A stretch of 21,369 nt of DNA from an uncultured Massilia sp. GTDB taxonomy: Bacteria > Pseudomonadota > Gammaproteobacteria > Burkholderiales > Burkholderiaceae. Of this stretch, positions 18,047 to 21,369 are shown in pieces. The stretch is from positions 1-21,369 of the forward strand of contig CAMPHU010000066.1 of NCBI GenBank assembly GCA_946886065.1. Direction: 5' to 3'. The notes under the pieces are model-generated. The model was not told the origin of the DNA. It saw only the letters and a program-made list of their open reading frames with translations, and did not search any database. The translations under genes and the position numbers were made by a program. How positions within the stretch are numbered: the first letter of the stretch is position 1; every line of letters begins with the position of its first letter.

Positions 18047-19006
18047 CTACCTGATCACGACCCCCCAGGGCAGCTTGCCGACGGCGACGTCGCGCAGCTT
18101 GGTCCGGGTGGCCGTGTCGATCACCGACACGTTGTGGCTGCGTCCGTTGGCGACGTAGAGCTTCCTGCCGTCGGGCGTCAGGGCCATGTTCCAGGGCCGC
18201 TGGCCGACCGGGATGGTGGTGACGACCTGGTTGGTGGCGGTGTCGATCACCGACACGTTGGCGTCGCCGCCATTCGACACATAGACCTGGCGGCCGTTCG
18301 GATGCACCGCGATGCCGTTGGCGCGCAGGCCGGCCTTGATGCGCGCGACGATGGCGAAGCTGCCGGTATCGATGACGAACACTTCGTTGGCGTTCTCGGC
18401 CGCGACATAGGCGCGGCTGCCGTCGGGCAGGAAGCCGATGCCGCGCGGACGGGCGCCGACCGCCACCTGGGCCACCTGCTTGCGGCCGGGGAAATCGATG
18501 ATGTCGACGGCGTCGCCTTCTTCCGCGCTGACGAACAGCAGGCGTCCGTTGGGGCTGAACACGGCGTGCTCCGGGTTCTTGCCGTGGACGGGAATCGAAA
18601 ACGCCAGCGTGTTGGTGCGGGTGTCGGTCACCGCGATTTCGTTCTTGCCTTCGATGGCGGCGACCACCCAGCGCCCGTCCGGCGAAATCGACACCCCTTC
18701 GGGCGACTCGCCCAAGGCCACCGCGGCGCCCAGCTTGCGTGCGCCGAGGTCGACCAGCTGCAGGCGGTTGTTCGGCTGGTCGCTCACGTACAGCCAGCGT
18801 CCGTCTCCGCCGACGGCAAGGCCGCGCGGCTTGGCGCCGCCCGGCATGTCGGCGACCACTTCGTCGTTCGCGGTATCGATCACGGAAATCGTGCCCGTGC
18901 CCTCATTGGGCACATAGGCGAACGGCGCGGCCAGCAAGCTCGCGGGCAGGCTCGCGGCGAGGGCCAGCATGATGGCGGAAAAGCGGCGAAGAGGCGGATT
19001 GGTCAT
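18047..19006 (-). CDS. YVTN-repeat beta-propeller protein, PQQ-catabolism-associated type
   Basis: The 319-residue exported protein has a signal peptide (about 1-27) and about seven repeats of roughly 41 residues with YVTN-like motifs, such as YVSN--ANVSVIDTATN and YVAN--HNVSVIDTATR near the end, giving a seven-bladed propeller. It fits the family described as PQQ-dependent catabolism-associated beta-propeller proteins, found beside quinoprotein alcohol oxidation genes. Its function is unknown; a periplasmic binding, scaffold or sensing role is possible. GGAG lies five bases before the start. It follows the regulator gene by 13 bases, so the two form an operon. The stop is four bases from that of the ATP-grasp gene on the other strand. 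Confidence 0.87.
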   Translation of the reverse strand: MTNPPLRRFSAIMLALAASLPASLLAAPFAYVPNEGTGTISVIDTANDEVVADMPGGAKPRGLAVGGDGRWLYVSDQPNNRLQLVDLGARKLGAAVALGESPEGVSISPDGRWVVAAIEGKNEIAVTDTRTNTLAFSIPVHGKNPEHAVFSPNGRLLFVSAEEGDAVDIIDFPGRKQVAQVAVGARPRGIGFLPDGSRAYVAAENANEVFVIDTGSFAIVARIKAGLRANGIAVHPNGRQVYVSNGGDANVSVIDTATNQVVTTIPVGQRPWNMALTPDGRKLYVANGRSHNVSVIDTATRTKLRDVAVGKLPWGVVIR

Positions 19007-19019
19007 GCAGTCTCCAAGG

Positions 19020-21020
19020 TCAGTGGAAGGGCGACTTGTCGGGATGCTGGATGTTCAGGCGTTGCAGCTTGCGGTAGAGGGTGTTGCGGCTGATGTTGAG
19101 CTCGCGGGCGACGCAGCTCATGTTCCACTGGTGACGCCGCAGTTCCTGGAGCAGCACTTCGCGTTCCGCGTGCTCGAGCGGGGTCAGCACGGTATCGGGC
19201 AGGCCGGCCGTCGCCGGGAGCGGCATGGATGCGGCGCTTGAGGCAGGGACGATGGGGGCGGCGGCATCCGGTGGGCAGTCCAGCCGGAATTCCGGCGGCA
19301 GGTCGCGCAGGCCAAGGCGGTCCGTCGCGCGCAGCGCTAGCATCGTGCGCAGCAGGTGGCGCAGCTGGCGCACGTTGCCGGGCCAGCGCTGCCGGTCCAG
19401 CGCATCCAGCAGCGGTTCGTCGATGTCGATGTGGCTGCCTTCGTCGCTTTCCTGCGCGAGGATATGGACAATCAGCGCGCGCCGGTCGGCGCGCTCGCGC
19501 AAGGGCGGCATGCACATCGTGACGCCTTGCAGCCGGTAATACAGGTCTTCGCGGAACTCGCCTGCCTCGATCTTTTTCGCCAGGTTGCAGTGGGTGGCGC
19601 TGATCAGGCGGATGTCGAGCTTGACGGGTGTCTCGCCGCCGAGCGGGACCACCTCGCGCTCCTCCAGCACCCTCAGCAAGCGCGCCTGGAGGGAGAAAGG
19701 CATGTCGCCGATCTCGTCCAGGAACAGGGTGCCGCCATTGGCCTGCAGCAGCTTGCCGCGCTGGCCATCCTTGCCGGCCCCGGTGAAAGCGCCGGCGCGG
19801 TAACCGAAGAGTTCGCTCTCGATCAGGGACTCAGGTATCGAAGCACAATTGATTGCCACGAAAGGACGGTCGGCCCGGGGGCCGGACAAGTGCATGGCGC
19901 GCGCGAACACTTCCTTGCCGGTGCCGGTTTCGCCCAGCAGGATGGCGGCCACGTTGCGGTCGGCGATGCGCTTGGCGGTCGCCACGTGGGCGGCCATGAG
20001 CGGGTCGCCGAATTCCACGCTGTCCAGCGCGTTGATCGTTTGCGGCGCGGCGCTCGGCAGGGCGCGTGGAGCGCGCCGCATCGCCGGCGTGGTCACGGGT
20101 TGGTACATGACGGCGAAGAAGCGCGCGCTGTTGCGCACTTCGAAGATCGGGACAGGATGGTAGGCGCCGCGGACACTGCTGTCGACCAGGCCCGCGAAGC
20201 TCACGTTGAACAGTTCTGCGATATCGCGTCCCACGATCTCGGCCGGGCTCGTGAACCCGAGCTGCAGCAGGGCGCCGCGGCTGGCGGCCAGTACCGTCCC
20301 CGTGACGCTCATGGCGATCGCGCCCTCGTTCAGGGTGCCGACGAACTCGGGACGGTTATGGAAGCGCAGGATGTAGTCGTGGCGGAAGTGGTTCAGGAAG
20401 ACCCGGTTCTCGATCATCTGCACCGACATGCAGACCAGGGCCAGGGTGTGCTGCTGGGCCCGGTGCGACTCGCCGGAGGCGTCGAGCACGCCGACCAGTT
20501 CGCCTTCGTGGTCGAAGATCGGCGCCGCGGCGCAGCTCAGGCCGATATTGCGCGACAGGTAGTGCTCGTCCTGGTGCACGGTCAGCGGACGGCGCTCGAT
20601 CAGGCAGGTGCCCATGCCGTTGGTGCCTTGCACGCGCTCGCTCCAGATGGCGCCCTGGGTCAGTCCCGTCTTCGACGCCGCGTGGGTAAAGGCAGGGTCG
20701 CCGAAGTAGTTGAGCAGGACGCCGTCACGGTCGGTCAGCATGATTGCGTAGCCGGAGCCGGCGAGCTGCTGGTACAGGTTCTCCATCTCGATTCGCGCCA
20801 CGGACTGGACGCCGGCGAGGCGCTCCTGGCGTTCCTGCAGTTCGACGTGCGCGACCACTTCCGGCTCCGCGCAGGTGCCGGGATCGAGCTGGTATTCGTT
20901 GAGACATCGTATCCAGGAGCGTGTGATACGGCTCCCGCTGTTGCCACTAAGATCGGTACCAATCCGGCCCTGGACGACCGAACGGACGCGCTTGACGTGT
21001 TCCACGGCAAACTTCGACAT
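19020..21020 (-). CDS. AcoR-like sigma-54-dependent transcriptional activator
   Basis: This 666-residue regulator has an N-terminal GAF-like sensor region (about 75-205), a PAS-like region (about 222-310), a AAA+ domain and a Fis-type helix-turn-helix (about 633-657). The AAA+ domain shows Walker A GETGTGKE (363-370), the sigma-54 contact loop GAFTGA (410-415) and Walker B LFLDEIGDM (432-440), so it can activate sigma-54 RNA polymerase. The layout matches AcoR, the activator of acetoin genes, but the effector here is unknown; alcohol, aldehyde, PQQ or metal are all possible. No phosphoreceiver domain is present. AGGAGA precedes the start. Sigma-54 promoters before pqqU, the aldehyde dehydrogenase and xoxF are its likely targets. 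It is first in an operon with the propeller gene. Confidence 0.93.
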   Translation of the reverse strand: MSKFAVEHVKRVRSVVQGRIGTDLSGNSGSRITRSWIRCLNEYQLDPGTCAEPEVVAHVELQERQERLAGVQSVARIEMENLYQQLAGSGYAIMLTDRDGVLLNYFGDPAFTHAASKTGLTQGAIWSERVQGTNGMGTCLIERRPLTVHQDEHYLSRNIGLSCAAAPIFDHEGELVGVLDASGESHRAQQHTLALVCMSVQMIENRVFLNHFRHDYILRFHNRPEFVGTLNEGAIAMSVTGTVLAASRGALLQLGFTSPAEIVGRDIAELFNVSFAGLVDSSVRGAYHPVPIFEVRNSARFFAVMYQPVTTPAMRRAPRALPSAAPQTINALDSVEFGDPLMAAHVATAKRIADRNVAAILLGETGTGKEVFARAMHLSGPRADRPFVAINCASIPESLIESELFGYRAGAFTGAGKDGQRGKLLQANGGTLFLDEIGDMPFSLQARLLRVLEEREVVPLGGETPVKLDIRLISATHCNLAKKIEAGEFREDLYYRLQGVTMCMPPLRERADRRALIVHILAQESDEGSHIDIDEPLLDALDRQRWPGNVRQLRHLLRTMLALRATDRLGLRDLPPEFRLDCPPDAAAPIVPASSAASMPLPATAGLPDTVLTPLEHAEREVLLQELRRHQWNMSCVARELNISRNTLYRKLQRLNIQHPDKSPFH

Positions 21021-21369
21021 GCTGTCTCCTGGGTCCGCAACTGACGCCGTGCCGGGGCAGGGCTGCCGTTGCTTTATGGACTGTTATATGAGCTTGGCAA
21101 CGTTAACTCTTATATACGGGAGAATACACCTTTAAGTTTGACATTGTCCCGATACTTTAGTCGGGGAAACGATCAGCGGCGCAGAAGATACATCTGCGTC
21201 CAAAAGAAGCCGAGTAAGGGGAACTCAGGATTGTATTTACGGTCTGCAGCCATCGATGGCGCCTGGCAGCGAAAACACAACACCGGGAAAGGGCACTTGC
21301 GCTGACCGCTGTCAGTTTGCTATAGTTCGCGTCCGCTTCGGCGCTGGTCGAAAAACGTTAACGTAATCA
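21021..21369. other. AT-richer non-coding right edge upstream of the regulator
   Basis: About 350 bases hold no convincing gene. The regulator's ribosome site (AGGAGA on minus) lies at the left edge. Other elements are a small inverted repeat CCCGA-N8-TCGGG (21148-21165) and the word AACGTTAAC at both 21099-21107 and 21354-21362, the second within a perfect ACGTTAACGT palindrome (21355-21364). A weak plus-strand sigma-70-like pair, TTGCGC (21297-21302) and TATAGT (21321-21326), may serve a gene beyond the window. I see no sigma-54 promoter for the regulator itself. Confidence 0.5.

Noticed and set aside
21069..21305. 78-codon open frame in the right edge
   Set aside because: No ribosome binding site, no recognisable domain, composition unlike the neighbouring genes, and it covers the likely promoter region of the regulator.

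Overview
The window is GC-rich, densely coded bacterial DNA. The gene families suggest a betaproteobacterium of the Burkholderiales, most likely Oxalobacteraceae (Massilia/Duganella-like). This is judged from protein character only, with no database search. From about 3.9 kb to 21.0 kb it is a lanthanide-type quinoprotein alcohol oxidation locus: a XoxF5-like PQQ dehydrogenase with its cytochrome and periplasmic partner, glutathione-linked formaldehyde handling, an aldehyde dehydrogenase, two TonB-dependent receptors and a dedicated sigma-54 activator.

Layout. Positions 1-302 are non-coding. A small disordered hypothetical protein (303-755) ends at a clear rho-independent terminator (781-804). 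A DUF2868 membrane protein and a DUF3482 GTPase-like protein (918-3898) overlap by one base and look like housekeeping genes flanking the locus. Next come a 20-codon leader ORF coupled to a TonB receptor (3982-6294, +) and, converging on it, a second TonB receptor (6305-8419, -) that I recognise as the PQQ receptor PqqU (formerly YncD). A 303-bp divergent control region (8420-8722) has a near-consensus sigma-54 promoter on each strand and a perfect palindrome between them. It is followed on + by an AcoD/ExaC-like aldehyde dehydrogenase, DUF779, a class III alcohol dehydrogenase (frmA), a Gfa-type enzyme and a small secreted tetracysteine protein (8723-12833). A further control region with a sigma-54-like promoter (12938-12952) precedes xoxF, xoxG, xoxJ, an unknown exported protein and an ATP-grasp ligase (13038-18042). 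Converging from the right on - are an AcoR-like sigma-54 activator (19020-21020) and a YVTN beta-propeller protein of the PQQ-associated type (18047-19006). The last ~350 bases are AT-richer and non-coding.

How it may work together (inference). XoxF, loaded with PQQ and a lanthanide, oxidises methanol or another short alcohol in the periplasm and passes electrons to XoxG, with XoxJ as accessory. Formaldehyde is captured as S-hydroxymethylglutathione (Gfa) and oxidised by FrmA; other aldehydes go to the AcoD-like dehydrogenase. PqqU would supply PQQ from outside and the other receptor could supply the metal or a metal chelate. No pqq biosynthesis, S-formylglutathione hydrolase or formate dehydrogenase gene lies in the window. 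The sigma-54 promoters before pqqU, the aldehyde dehydrogenase and xoxF, with similar upstream palindromes, suggest that the encoded AcoR-like activator controls cofactor uptake and alcohol oxidation as one regulon.
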